Shown: positions 6,706 through 14,577 of the stretch, piece by piece
Numbering within the stretch: the stretch's first letter is position 1
Layout of the letters: each line of letters begins with the position of its first letter
Source of the DNA: Betaproteobacteria bacterium
GTDB lineage: Bacteria > Pseudomonadota > Gammaproteobacteria > Burkholderiales > Eutrophovitaceae
Direction: 5' to 3'
Length of the DNA stretch: 16,690 bases
Assembly: GCA_009886305.1 (NCBI GenBank)
Contig: QXZO01000105.1
Location: 1 to 16,690, forward strand
Made by a program: the position numbers and the translations under genes
Notes under the pieces: model-generated
Database searches by the model: none
The model's input: the letters and a program-made list of their open reading frames with translations, nothing else
Told to the model about the DNA's origin: nothing

Positions 6706-7488
6706 TTAAAAAGCGCCACCTCTAGAACTATGACCACCATCAACATTAACAACAATGCCGCTTAAGTATGATGCACGCTCAGAGGCAAGAAATGTAACCA
6801 CATCAGCAACCTCAACCGTTTTTGCTGCCCGACCATGCGGCAACCCTTTCAACAATTCTCGCCATCGGTCTTCGTTATCGAACTCAACGGCTGCTTTAGT
6901 CTTCATTAAAGTGACTAAACGATCCGTCTCAACTGCACCTGGGCTCACCGCGAGACAACGAATACCATCTTTGAAGCTATTACTTCCCAAGGTTTTAGAG
7001 AACGCGTTAAGAGACGCGTTTGCAGAAGACCCTGCAATGTAATGCGTATCTAGTCTATCAGCAGCCAGTCCAGTTATATTAACAATGACCCCAGATTTTT
7101 TCTGCATCATTATTTTATAAACAGCACGGCTCAAATTGATATAGCCAAAAACTTTTAGCTCCCAAGCATCACGCCATTTTTGCTCATCGATTCTCTGAAG
7201 ATCTCCTCCAGGTATTGCTCCAGCATTATTGACCAAAATATCGACCTGTCCTGACGCATCTAATAGGAGCGGTATATTCTCCGATTTTGACAAATCAAGT
7301 GCACTGTAGGTAACACGATCTTGGGCTGCTTCATTCAGCTGCAACGCCAAGTCTTTTAAAACACCCTCGGAGCGCGCCACCAGATGAACGGCACACCCTT
7401 CCGCCAGAAGGCTCTTCGCCACAGCTAGACCAATGCCCTTGGAAGCTCCGGTCACAACCGCTCGCTTGCCACTCAAGTTCAAATCCAT
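6706..7488 (-). CDS. SDR-fold protein with a rearranged active site
   Basis: This 260-residue protein has a normal SDR Rossmann part: TGASKGIG at 13-20, Arg39 after beta-2 (favouring NADP) and NNAG at 87-90. The catalytic positions are unusual. Tyr150 is present, but the residue four later is Ser154 instead of Lys. The Ser position, 13 before Tyr in most SDRs, appears to be Gly140 (NITGLA). The tetrad Asn position reads Lys112 (ELKVFG). I recall a similar LKVFG plus YIAG pattern from other SDRs in acyl-CoA catabolic clusters, so this is probably a subfamily rather than a decayed copy. The ATG at 7488 is chosen over the adjoining GTG at 7491 because GGAGG sits 5 bases before it. It is the last gene of the leftward operon. 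Its reaction is uncertain: a redox step, or a non-redox reaction on an acyl-CoA. Confidence 0.88.
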   Translation of the reverse strand: MDLNLSGKRAVVTGASKGIGLAVAKSLLAEGCAVHLVARSEGVLKDLALQLNEAAQDRVTYSALDLSKSENIPLLLDASGQVDILVNNAGAIPGGDLQRIDEQKWRDAWELKVFGYINLSRAVYKIMMQKKSGVIVNITGLAADRLDTHYIAGSSANASLNAFSKTLGSNSFKDGIRCLAVSPGAVETDRLVTLMKTKAAVEFDNEDRWRELLKGLPHGRAAKTVEVADVVTFLASERASYLSGIVVNVDGGHSSRGGAF

Positions 7489-7493
7489 CACTA

Positions 7494-7498
7494 CCTCC
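7494..7498 (-). promoter_or_regulatory. Shine-Dalgarno deciding between adjacent GTG and ATG starts
   Basis: GGAGG on the minus strand lies 5 bases before the ATG at 7488, but only 2 before the GTG at 7491. The ATG is therefore the likelier start of the downstream SDR gene. Confidence 0.7.
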
Positions 7499-7528
7499 GG
7501 TAAAGTTTAGTCCGTGATAAAGCCTGCG

Positions 7529-8689
7529 TTAAAACGACCGAGGCATATTAAGAATATGCTCAGCGGTATAGGACAAAATTAGGTTCGTAGATATAGGTGC
7601 CACTTGATACAGTCGGGTTTCTCGAAACTTTCTCTCAATATCATATTCGGCGGCAAACCCAAAACCACCATGCGTTTGCAAACACACGTTAGCCGCCTCC
7701 CAAGACGCTTTAGCAGCCAAATATTTCGCCATATTAGATTCTGAGCCGCAAGGCATTTTCGCATCAAACAAATCACACGCCTTCCAACGCATGAGATTTG
7801 CTGCCTCTATTTCAATGAACGACTCAGCAATTGGAAATTGAACCCCCTGGTTCTTACCAATAGGCCGATCAAACACAATTCTCTCGTTGGCATATTTAGT
7901 CGCTCGATCAATAAACCAATAACCATCACCAATACACTCTGCGGCGATCAAAGTTCTCTCGGCGTTAAGTCCATCCAGAATGTATCGAAATCCCATACCT
8001 TCCTCTCCGATCAAATTCTCGGCTGGGATTTCTAACTCATCAAAAAATAATTCATTAGTTTCATGGTTGACCATATTTTCAATCGGCCGAACAGTGAGGC
8101 CATTGTCCATCGCATGATGTATATCAACGATAAAAATCGACATGCCCTCAGACTTTTTCCTCACCTCTTGCAACGGCGTTGTTCTCGCAAGCAAAATCAT
8201 AAGATCTGAGTGTTGCACCCTAGAGATCCACACCTTCTGGCCATTGACCACATACCGATCTCCTTTCTTTATCGCGACTGTTTTTATTTTTGTTGTATCC
8301 GTTCCTGTAGTGGGTTCCGTCACCCCCATAGATTGCAAACGAAGGTCACCTTTAGCAATTGCGGGTAAATATTGCTTTTTCTGCTCATCGGAGCCATGGC
8401 GCAATAACGTACCCATGTTGTACATTTGACCATGGCAAGCACCCGCGTTACCACCTGACCGATTGATTTCTTCCATGATCACAGATGCCTCCGCAAGACC
8501 CAGTCCGGAACCACCGTACTCCTCAGGAATCATTGCCGACAACCAGCCAGCCTCGGTTAACGCCTTCACAAACTCCTCTGGATACCCTCTTTTAGAATCG
8601 ATCGATCGGTGATATTCGTCCTTAAATTGACTACAAACTGCTCTAACACCATCTCTTATTTCTTGATATCGATCTTCATCGATAGACAT
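7529..8689 (-). CDS. acyl-CoA dehydrogenase family flavoprotein
   Basis: This 386-residue protein has the full acyl-CoA dehydrogenase layout. It has an N-terminal helical domain, a middle beta domain with the FAD/substrate segment MGVTEPTTGTD (121-131) and WIS at 154-156, and a C-terminal helical domain with QTHGGFGF (338-345). The position of the catalytic Glu in medium-chain enzymes is Gln362 (LYQVAP). Glu244, in LNAER, occupies the place of the base in isovaleryl-CoA dehydrogenase, so desaturation is probably still possible with the base on that helix. It would form a 2-enoyl-CoA and pass electrons to ETF. A Shine-Dalgarno (AAGGA) lies 10 bases upstream. It sits 29 bases after the hydratase gene and 40 before the SDR start, within one operon. 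Chain length and branching of the substrate are unknown; proximity to a mesaconyl-type hydratase favours a short or dicarboxylic acyl group. Confidence 0.93.
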   Translation of the reverse strand: MSIDEDRYQEIRDGVRAVCSQFKDEYHRSIDSKRGYPEEFVKALTEAGWLSAMIPEEYGGSGLGLAEASVIMEEINRSGGNAGACHGQMYNMGTLLRHGSDEQKKQYLPAIAKGDLRLQSMGVTEPTTGTDTTKIKTVAIKKGDRYVVNGQKVWISRVQHSDLMILLARTTPLQEVRKKSEGMSIFIVDIHHAMDNGLTVRPIENMVNHETNELFFDELEIPAENLIGEEGMGFRYILDGLNAERTLIAAECIGDGYWFIDRATKYANERIVFDRPIGKNQGVQFPIAESFIEIEAANLMRWKACDLFDAKMPCGSESNMAKYLAAKASWEAANVCLQTHGGFGFAAEYDIERKFRETRLYQVAPISTNLILSYTAEHILNMPRSF

Positions 8690-8718
8690 AGTTTTTTGTC
8701 CTTATAATTTCTATTGTA

Positions 8719-9570
8719 TTAGCGCTCACACGTGGCCTGCGCTTCCATAGCAGTATGGCCTAAATAGTCCGTCGCCCACAAATTATAAACGTTCGGTGCT
8801 TCTTCCCTCCCGTGCAAGACAAAAGCATGATTATCAAACAACGGCTTTATGGCTCGAAAACGAAAATCAGTGAGCTGTATGTCGTTACTTTGGGACAATA
8901 GAAGTTGCGCCAAATGAGTCGCAGTCAAGGGACCATGAAATACAAGTCCAGGATAACCCTCCTCTTCAATACAATATTTGCGATCATAATGAATACGATG
9001 GCCGTTAAAAGTTAACGCGGAATATCGAAATAACGTAACTGGATTTGGAAAAATTTCGAGCGAGAAGTCAGAAGACATCTCAGCCGTTTGATAACTGGGT
9101 ACAGAAACGCCCTCCGGCATCAAGTCGCGATAAACAATGTCATGCTCTTCATTAATCAACACACCATGATCATCAAGAATCTGATGCGCGACGGTCACAA
9201 AAACCATTTCTCCAGTGCGTCCCTTCTTAGAAACAACATCTTTAATGCTTGATACTCGGCGAATCTCTTCACCCACTTTGATATAGCGATAAAAATCTAG
9301 TCGACCCCCTGCCCACATCCTTCTTGGCAAATCAACTGGAGGTAAAAAACCTCCTCGCTCCGGATGGCCATCGTCACCCAGTTCCGAAAACGGCACAGCC
9401 GGCGCAAAAAACATCCAATGCCACAAACTTGGCAGCTCCTGGCCACGGATTAGCTTAGGACATGGCATATTTAAGGTAGCGTACATCTTAGATACACGCG
9501 ACGCATCCACAAAATCCATGCTGGTTTCAGAACGACCTATCCACTCGCTGAAAGGTTTTTCAGAATTCAT
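8719..9570 (-). CDS. hot-dog fold acyl-CoA hydratase (MaoC / mesaconyl-CoA hydratase-like)
   Basis: This 283-residue protein looks like a double hot-dog hydratase of the HTD2/mesaconyl-CoA hydratase group. The N-terminal half contains the LPPVDLPRRMWAGGRLDF stretch (76-93). The C-terminal half contains the hydratase signature NGHRIHYDRKY (189-199) followed by GYPGLVFHGPLTATHL (205-220). Related enzymes reversibly hydrate short, often branched or dicarboxylic 2-enoyl-CoAs such as mesaconyl-CoA. It lies between aldehyde dehydrogenase and acyl-CoA dehydrogenase genes and probably hydrates the product of the latter. The ATG at 9570 has no strong Shine-Dalgarno; the preceding gene ends 46 bases upstream. 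The substrate is inferred from family only. Confidence 0.86.
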   Translation of the reverse strand: MNSEKPFSEWIGRSETSMDFVDASRVSKMYATLNMPCPKLIRGQELPSLWHWMFFAPAVPFSELGDDGHPERGGFLPPVDLPRRMWAGGRLDFYRYIKVGEEIRRVSSIKDVVSKKGRTGEMVFVTVAHQILDDHGVLINEEHDIVYRDLMPEGVSVPSYQTAEMSSDFSLEIFPNPVTLFRYSALTFNGHRIHYDRKYCIEEEGYPGLVFHGPLTATHLAQLLLSQSNDIQLTDFRFRAIKPLFDNHAFVLHGREEAPNVYNLWATDYLGHTAMEAQATCER

Positions 9571-9616
9571 TAAATCGAACGACTAAGGGTAGCAAGCTCA
9601 AGGTGTGTCATCGTTC

Positions 9617-11071
9617 TCATTCGTGAAAATGAACGATGGTCTTGGTCGTTGTGAAATGTTCCAGCGCCACGAAACCTTTTTCTCGTCCGTGCCCACTTTT
9701 TTTCATCCCACCGAAAGGCAGTTCAACTCCTCCACCAGCACCAAAATTATTAATAAATACCTGCCCGCAATTCATACGCTTGGCTACTCGCTGTTGCCGA
9801 TTACCATCCTTGGTCCATACTGAACCGACCAAACCGTAATCAGTTGCATTAGCTAACTTGATAGCATCGGACTCATCTTCAAAAGGAATGGCTGAAAGTA
9901 ATGGGCCAAAAACCTCGTCACACGCTAAGCGGTGATCGCGCGGTACATTTCCAAAAAGTGCCGGCTTCACCCAAAAACCGCTTCGATCTAAACCTTCGGC
10001 AAACACTCCCTCAGCGAGTAATTCAATACCCGAACTGGTTGCATCTACCCTGAATCCCTCTACAAGCTGTTGCTGTTTGGCATTCATAACAGGACCACAA
10101 TCAAGATCCATGTCAGGCGTACCAACTCGCACCTTGGAGAACTGAGCACTTACTTGAGTCATAAATTCGTTATAAATTTCGTTCTGAACCAAAATTCGGC
10201 TTCCTGCTGAACAAGTCTGTCCCGCGTGTTGGATAATTGCCTTCACAACAACGGGGAGCGCCTTATCTAAATCAGCATCTGCAAATACAAGTTGCGGCGA
10301 CTTTCCACCCAACTCCAACGTACAACCGACGAAATGATTCGCCGTGGCCTGCTGAACCAAAGTGCCAACTCGAGGAGATCCCGTAAAACTCATGAAATTG
10401 ATCCCTGGATGATTGGCCAAAGCAGCGCCCGCGCGATCTCCCAATCCAGAAACTATATTCAAAGCACCAGCCGGAAGGCCGGCTTCTAGGGCAAGTTGAG
10501 ACATAACTAACGTAGTCAAACATGCGTCTTCGGAGGGCTTAACCACCGCCGCGTTCCCAACTGCCAAAGCTGGACCGACACTGCGGCCGAACTGCTGAGC
10601 GGGATAATTCCAAGGAATAATGTGTGCCGTTACGCCATAAGGTACTCGGTGCACATTGACGCTGTATCCATCCAAGTAAGGGATGACCTGACCGTGAAGC
10701 TTATCCGCCGCTCCTGCGTAGAATTCAAAATAACGGGCGGTTGCAGTAATATCAGCTCGACCAGCGGTAATAGGCTTTCCTGTATCCCTAGATTCGAGCG
10801 CAGCTAACTCTTCAAAGTTTTCCATAATGAGTTGAGACCAACGATGCATAATTCGACTGCGCTCCACAGGAGCCATCCTGCCCCAACTGCCATCTAACGC
10901 ACTCTGTGCCGCGCAAACGGCACTATTGATATCAACATCATCACTATCGGGAATCGTTGCAAAGGCACGTCCGCTACATGGATCAATCATATCTAAAGAA
11001 CGGCCGCTCTGAGCCGAGATGGATTTGCCGTCGATCAAGTTTGAATACGTTTTTAATTGTGCTTCTGACAT
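9617..11071 (-). CDS. NAD(P)-dependent aldehyde dehydrogenase, hydrolytic type
   Basis: This 484-residue protein is of normal length for the ALDH superfamily. Catalytic Cys287 is in GQTCSAGS, general base Glu253 in LELGGKSP, and Asn155 of the oxyanion hole in IPWNYP. Lys178 (VKPS) and GSPRVG at 231-236 bind the cofactor, and EVFGP is present in the C-terminal part. Retention of Glu253 argues for an enzyme that releases a free acid, not a CoA-acylating one. That fits the CoA transferase encoded just upstream, which could activate the acid. A good Shine-Dalgarno (GGAG, about 6-8 bases) precedes the ATG. The aldehyde is probably the product of the TPP-dependent decarboxylase in the same operon (inference). 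It is cytoplasmic. Confidence 0.95.
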   Translation of the reverse strand: MSEAQLKTYSNLIDGKSISAQSGRSLDMIDPCSGRAFATIPDSDDVDINSAVCAAQSALDGSWGRMAPVERSRIMHRWSQLIMENFEELAALESRDTGKPITAGRADITATARYFEFYAGAADKLHGQVIPYLDGYSVNVHRVPYGVTAHIIPWNYPAQQFGRSVGPALAVGNAAVVKPSEDACLTTLVMSQLALEAGLPAGALNIVSGLGDRAGAALANHPGINFMSFTGSPRVGTLVQQATANHFVGCTLELGGKSPQLVFADADLDKALPVVVKAIIQHAGQTCSAGSRILVQNEIYNEFMTQVSAQFSKVRVGTPDMDLDCGPVMNAKQQQLVEGFRVDATSSGIELLAEGVFAEGLDRSGFWVKPALFGNVPRDHRLACDEVFGPLLSAIPFEDESDAIKLANATDYGLVGSVWTKDGNRQQRVAKRMNCGQVFINNFGAGGGVELPFGGMKKSGHGREKGFVALEHFTTTKTIVHFHE

Positions 11072-11138
11072 CCTTCACTCCATAATATTTCTAGCTTATA
11101 AAAATAATCTGCGGATTTACCGCGCTAATTGAACGCCA

Positions 11139-12317
11139 CTAGATGACGCGTGAGCTCTCTAACTCCTTAATGTCCTCATCGCTGTAACCTAATTCCGAAA
11201 GGATCCGCTTTGAATGCTCCCCAGGATCGGGAATAGGGTCCATACGCGGTGAAAACTCTTCCGGCGCACCTGGAGGAAGCATCGCTTTGACGGGCCCATT
11301 CGATGACTCCACAAATCTCCATCTATCTCGCGCGGCAAGCTGCGCATGATCCCAAACTTGCTTCATTGAGTTCATGGAGGCATTCCCAATTCTCGCAGCA
11401 TCTAATCGCTCAGTAACCGTGGTTAACGTCATGCCAGAAAAAACTTCCTCAATAATAGAATGAAGTGCACTACGAGATTCTGACCGTCGGGTATTAGATG
11501 AGAATCGAACATCGTCTCTCAGTTCTGGTTGTTGGAGCACCTGATCACAAAATATTGCCCACTCACGCTCATTTTGCAGCCCCAACATCACCGTGTTCCC
11601 GTCGCCAATGGGGAATGGCCCATATGGATAGATGGTTGCGTGAGAGGCACCAGTTCGCGCAGGTGGTTCTGCTTCTTGGTAAGCGTAATACATTGGGAAG
11701 CTCATCCACTCAGTCATTGTTTCAAGCATCGATATGTCTATACGACATCCTGTCCCCGTTTTTTGACGGCGAATAATTGCTGCAAGAATATTACTGAATG
11801 CATACATCCCAGCAGAAATATCAACAATCGAACACCCTGCCTTTGCGGGCTCATCATCAGAACCCGTAACGGACAAAAGTCCCGACTCTGCTTGGATCAA
11901 CAGGTCGTATGCCTTCTTATCTCGATAAGGCCCGTTTGATCCGTATCCAGAAATATCACAAACAATTAATTGTGGATAACGCTCTTTCAACTGCTCATAG
12001 GAGAACCCCATTCGCTCTGAAGCGCCCGGTGCTAAGTTTTGCAGAAGTACATCCGCCCCCTCCAAAAGTTTACGAACAACTTCGATACCCTCAGGTTGTT
12101 TCAAGTCAAGGGTGATACTTTCTTTGGATCGGTTTGTCCATACAAAATGGGAAGCCAATCCACTCACTCGGTCATCATAAGCTCGGGTGGGGTCACCGCC
12201 TCCAGGTCTTTCTATCTTGATGACTCGAGCTCCGAGATCTGCTAACTGTCGCGTACAAAATGGACCTGCTATGACATGCTCAAGCGCGACAACCGTTATT
12301 CCTTCAAGTGGACGCAT
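11139..12317 (-). CDS. class III CoA transferase (CaiB/BaiF family)
   Basis: This 392-residue protein starts with the family hallmark (RPLEGITVVALEHVIAGPF). It has GARVIKIERPGGGDPTR at 29-45, the NRSKESITLDLK segment at 62-73, and the probable catalytic Asp138 in KAYDLLIQAESG. Class III transferases move CoA between carboxylic acids through an aspartyl-CoA thioester without an activated phosphate; common donors are succinyl-CoA or acetyl-CoA. Sister enzymes act on mesaconate, itaconate, malate, oxalate or carnitine. Here it probably activates the acid made by the neighbouring aldehyde dehydrogenase. The Shine-Dalgarno AGGA is about 11 bases upstream. Gaps of 67 and 77 bases to its neighbours are larger than the rest of the operon but contain no obvious terminator. 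Confidence 0.93.
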   Translation of the reverse strand: MRPLEGITVVALEHVIAGPFCTRQLADLGARVIKIERPGGGDPTRAYDDRVSGLASHFVWTNRSKESITLDLKQPEGIEVVRKLLEGADVLLQNLAPGASERMGFSYEQLKERYPQLIVCDISGYGSNGPYRDKKAYDLLIQAESGLLSVTGSDDEPAKAGCSIVDISAGMYAFSNILAAIIRRQKTGTGCRIDISMLETMTEWMSFPMYYAYQEAEPPARTGASHATIYPYGPFPIGDGNTVMLGLQNEREWAIFCDQVLQQPELRDDVRFSSNTRRSESRSALHSIIEEVFSGMTLTTVTERLDAARIGNASMNSMKQVWDHAQLAARDRWRFVESSNGPVKAMLPPGAPEEFSPRMDPIPDPGEHSKRILSELGYSDEDIKELESSRVI

Positions 12318-12394
12318 ATTTACTTTTTTCCTATTACGTTATTCTTGGTATTCTTAGATGCAGATGAATGCTGCGACGCTACCCTGACGAAGTC

Positions 12395-12982
12395 TCAATT
12401 CGATAAATGACATTGATCTCCAAGCAAGGCTTCTCTAAATCGATTTTTCAACAATGCGCCGTCTCTCGGTGGAAGTACGAGCTCATCTGGTTGAGGATCA
12501 ACTTTGACTTGAGCAAACATTAATCCCGAACCATCTACATTTTTTTTCAAGGTAATTAGTTCAGAATCACTTGTAATTATAGAAGAATTAGCGAACCCAC
12601 ATGCGCTTGCAACTGACATTAAATCGACCCCAAACCCTGTATGCGTTTTTTGTTTTCCTGTCTCTCCGTATACCTCATTATCCAAAACAACAATTGCAAG
12701 ATTTTTCGGTTGACTCACACCAACGGTTGCTAGCGAATTAAGCCCCATCAATAACTCCCCGTCACCCGTGACAACCAAAACACGCTTTAGGGGTTGCGCT
12801 AATGCTAGCCCAAGTCCAGTTGTGATTGCTCCGCCCATTCCTCCCCACATTGGAAAATTTAACGCGTGATCACCTGCCGCCGTTATATCCCAAGCAGGCG
12901 CACCTAATCCAGCAATTACCAAAAGATCGTCTCTAGGGTTCAATAAACACGCCACCACTTCTCTACGATTTAATAAGGTCAT
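12395..12982 (-). CDS. TPP-binding beta subunit of a split 2-oxoacid decarboxylase (sulfopyruvate-decarboxylase-like)
   Basis: This 195-residue protein is the C-terminal, TPP pyrophosphate-binding half of a thiamine enzyme. The GDG motif (73-75) and Asn102 about 27 residues later form the Mg-TPP site. The DNEVYGETGKQ stretch (101-111) and preceding NFPMWGGMGGA (42-52) are typical of sulfopyruvate and phosphonopyruvate decarboxylase beta parts. It follows the alpha subunit by 41 bases, and both are needed for one active site at the dimer interface. Known relatives decarboxylate 2-oxo acids carrying a charged group (sulfonate or phosphonate) at C3. Without sulfonate genes nearby the substrate is open. 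GGGA lies about 8 bases before the ATG. A non-decarboxylating carboligase role is less likely but possible. Confidence 0.88.
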   Translation of the reverse strand: MTLLNRREVVACLLNPRDDLLVIAGLGAPAWDITAAGDHALNFPMWGGMGGAITTGLGLALAQPLKRVLVVTGDGELLMGLNSLATVGVSQPKNLAIVVLDNEVYGETGKQKTHTGFGVDLMSVASACGFANSSIITSDSELITLKKNVDGSGLMFAQVKVDPQPDELVLPPRDGALLKNRFREALLGDQCHLSN

Positions 12983-13023
12983 CTTTTTTTCCCAAACTAT
13001 ATGCGATTTTTATCATGTCCAAA

Positions 13024-13545
13024 TTAACGGCCAAAAGTCTTCGCGCCCAGCACTCGCTGACCAATTAGCAACGCAGTCGGTCTATATGTATTAAACGCCA
13101 AACGGATGCTGCCCTCGGCGCAAGCTTCGACCTGGTTATTTTCTTGAGCTCTAAAGGTCGTTACGCCCATCTCTTTCAACACAGCCTCGGTCCCTTGGCC
13201 CATTGGTACTTGCCAAGGGTTAAACTCACCCCAATCGCCACGCATAGTCACGATCATTGGCAAAGGTACCTGACACGTATTCAGCATAGAGAGCATATTG
13301 ACGCAATTACCAACCCCGCTTGACTGCATCAGTAGCATACTTTTCTTACCACCGAGCCAGCCACCCATTGCCAAGGAGATACCCTCCTCCTCAGAGGTCA
13401 GTCGCACAGTCTGAATAGGATTGTGTGCAATACATAACTCAATTAACTGAGAAAGACCTGCATCAGGAACAAAACTCACCAAAGAGATATCGTGATCACA
13501 GATTAAGTCGAATACTGATTCACTCCAATGTTTTTCAAGGCCCAT
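13024..13545 (-). CDS. alpha subunit of a split TPP-dependent 2-oxoacid decarboxylase (sulfopyruvate-decarboxylase-like)
   Basis: This 173-residue protein is the N-terminal, pyrimidine-binding half of a TPP enzyme. Glu54 in TSEEEGISLAMG is placed as the catalytic Glu that activates TPP. It is followed by the LLMQSSGVGN strand-turn (71-80) and the MRGDWGEFNPWQVPMG segment (101-116), found in sulfopyruvate and phosphonopyruvate decarboxylase alpha parts. It would pair with the beta subunit encoded immediately downstream. It begins only 15 bases after the oxidoreductase stop, with an AT-only leader and no Shine-Dalgarno, which points to translational coupling. No other early Met is available. 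The family match is good; the actual substrate is not known. Confidence 0.87.
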   Translation of the reverse strand: MGLEKHWSESVFDLICDHDISLVSFVPDAGLSQLIELCIAHNPIQTVRLTSEEEGISLAMGGWLGGKKSMLLMQSSGVGNCVNMLSMLNTCQVPLPMIVTMRGDWGEFNPWQVPMGQGTEAVLKEMGVTTFRAQENNQVEACAEGSIRLAFNTYRPTALLIGQRVLGAKTFGR

Positions 13546-13560
13546 AATATTTTAAAAAAA

Positions 13561-14577
13561 TTAAATTTCTAAAACTATCTTTCCGACATGTTTAGCCGAC
13601 TTTAAGTGCTCGAAGGCTTCAGCAGTTTTTTCTAAAGGAAAACTCGAATCGATAACTGGCTTAATCCCAACATGATCAATAGCGCGCACCATAGCCTCAA
13701 ATTGCAAGCGCGACCCAACAGCAATGCCTTGCACCCTAACGAACGGCCCCAGTAATGACTTAACTGAAATTGTCGCCTCATGTCCCCCTACAAATCCAAT
13801 TACGCCAACGAACCCGCCAAAACATACGCAAGACAACGATTCCGCCAAGGTGTATCCAGTTGTTTCGATAACGATATCGACACCCCTGCCACCAGTTGCC
13901 TCTTTAGCTAATGCGCCCCAATTCTCATCTTTAGAATAATTGATTCCAACGTCAGCACCCAATAGTTTTGCTTGAGCAATCTTTTCGTCGCTGGACGAAG
14001 TTAATATGACTTTAGCGCCCGCCATTTTCGCAAACTGTAATGCATACAAAGCCACCCCACCTGTGCCCTGAACCAGCACCGTATCTCCAGACTTAACACC
14101 ACCTTGTTCAAGGGCATTCCAAGCTGTAAGAGCCGCAATTGGCAATGTTGCACATTCCTGAGGACTCAACGACTCAGCCGCCATAACTGCCTCTTGCTCT
14201 GGAACAACAATGTACTCTTGTAATACACCTGATAGAGGGGCACCAAGAGTCTTCGTCGTTCGTTGTTGTTGCGTTGGCTTTCCGCTGTACCAACCCTGGG
14301 TATACACCGGAATGACTCTATCCCCCTCTTTAAACCGAGTAACGCCATCACCAATCGATACAACCTCCCCTGAGCAATCGGAGCAAGGAACGTAAGGCAA
14401 CTTCAAATGTGGCATGAATTTTTGATCCAAGATAGCCAGATCACGGTAGTTAAGACTGGCCGCTTCAATACGAATTAGAACCTCTCCATCTCTGACTGTC
14501 GGAACAGGTCTGTCACACAGACGCAAACTACCGATTGAAAAATCAACTGCTTCTACCGCTCTCATATGTTCCGACAT
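13561..14577 (-). CDS. MDR-family oxidoreductase without zinc ligands (quinone-oxidoreductase-like)
   Basis: This 338-residue medium-chain dehydrogenase/reductase has a GroES-like N-terminal domain and a Rossmann domain with the nucleotide loop GTGGVALYAL (171-180). The catalytic-zinc positions are changed: N43-Y-R-D46 replaces the usual Cys-x-T/S-D, and PCSDCSGEV (64-72) replaces the GHE motif. The four-Cys structural-zinc lobe is also missing. It is therefore more like zinc-independent quinone, enone or enoyl reductases than true alcohol dehydrogenases. A strong Shine-Dalgarno (AAGGAG, 5 bases) precedes the ATG; a second Met is at codon 5. It is the first gene of the leftward operon, 15 bases before the decarboxylase alpha gene. 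It could reduce a double bond or an aldehyde in the pathway; this is uncertain. Confidence 0.9.
   Translation of the reverse strand: MSEHMRAVEAVDFSIGSLRLCDRPVPTVRDGEVLIRIEAASLNYRDLAILDQKFMPHLKLPYVPCSDCSGEVVSIGDGVTRFKEGDRVIPVYTQGWYSGKPTQQQRTTKTLGAPLSGVLQEYIVVPEQEAVMAAESLSPQECATLPIAALTAWNALEQGGVKSGDTVLVQGTGGVALYALQFAKMAGAKVILTSSSDEKIAQAKLLGADVGINYSKDENWGALAKEATGGRGVDIVIETTGYTLAESLSCVCFGGFVGVIGFVGGHEATISVKSLLGPFVRVQGIAVGSRLQFEAMVRAIDHVGIKPVIDSSFPLEKTAEAFEHLKSAKHVGKIVLEI

Noticed and set aside
11498..12245. Several rightward reading frames of 68-136 codons opposite the CoA transferase
   Set aside because: The CoA transferase is full length with all family motifs; the opposite frames have no recognisable domains or ribosome sites.
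12395..13545. One TPP enzyme broken into two by a frameshift
   Set aside because: Each half has its own start and stop with a 41-base gap, and split alpha/beta genes are normal for this family.
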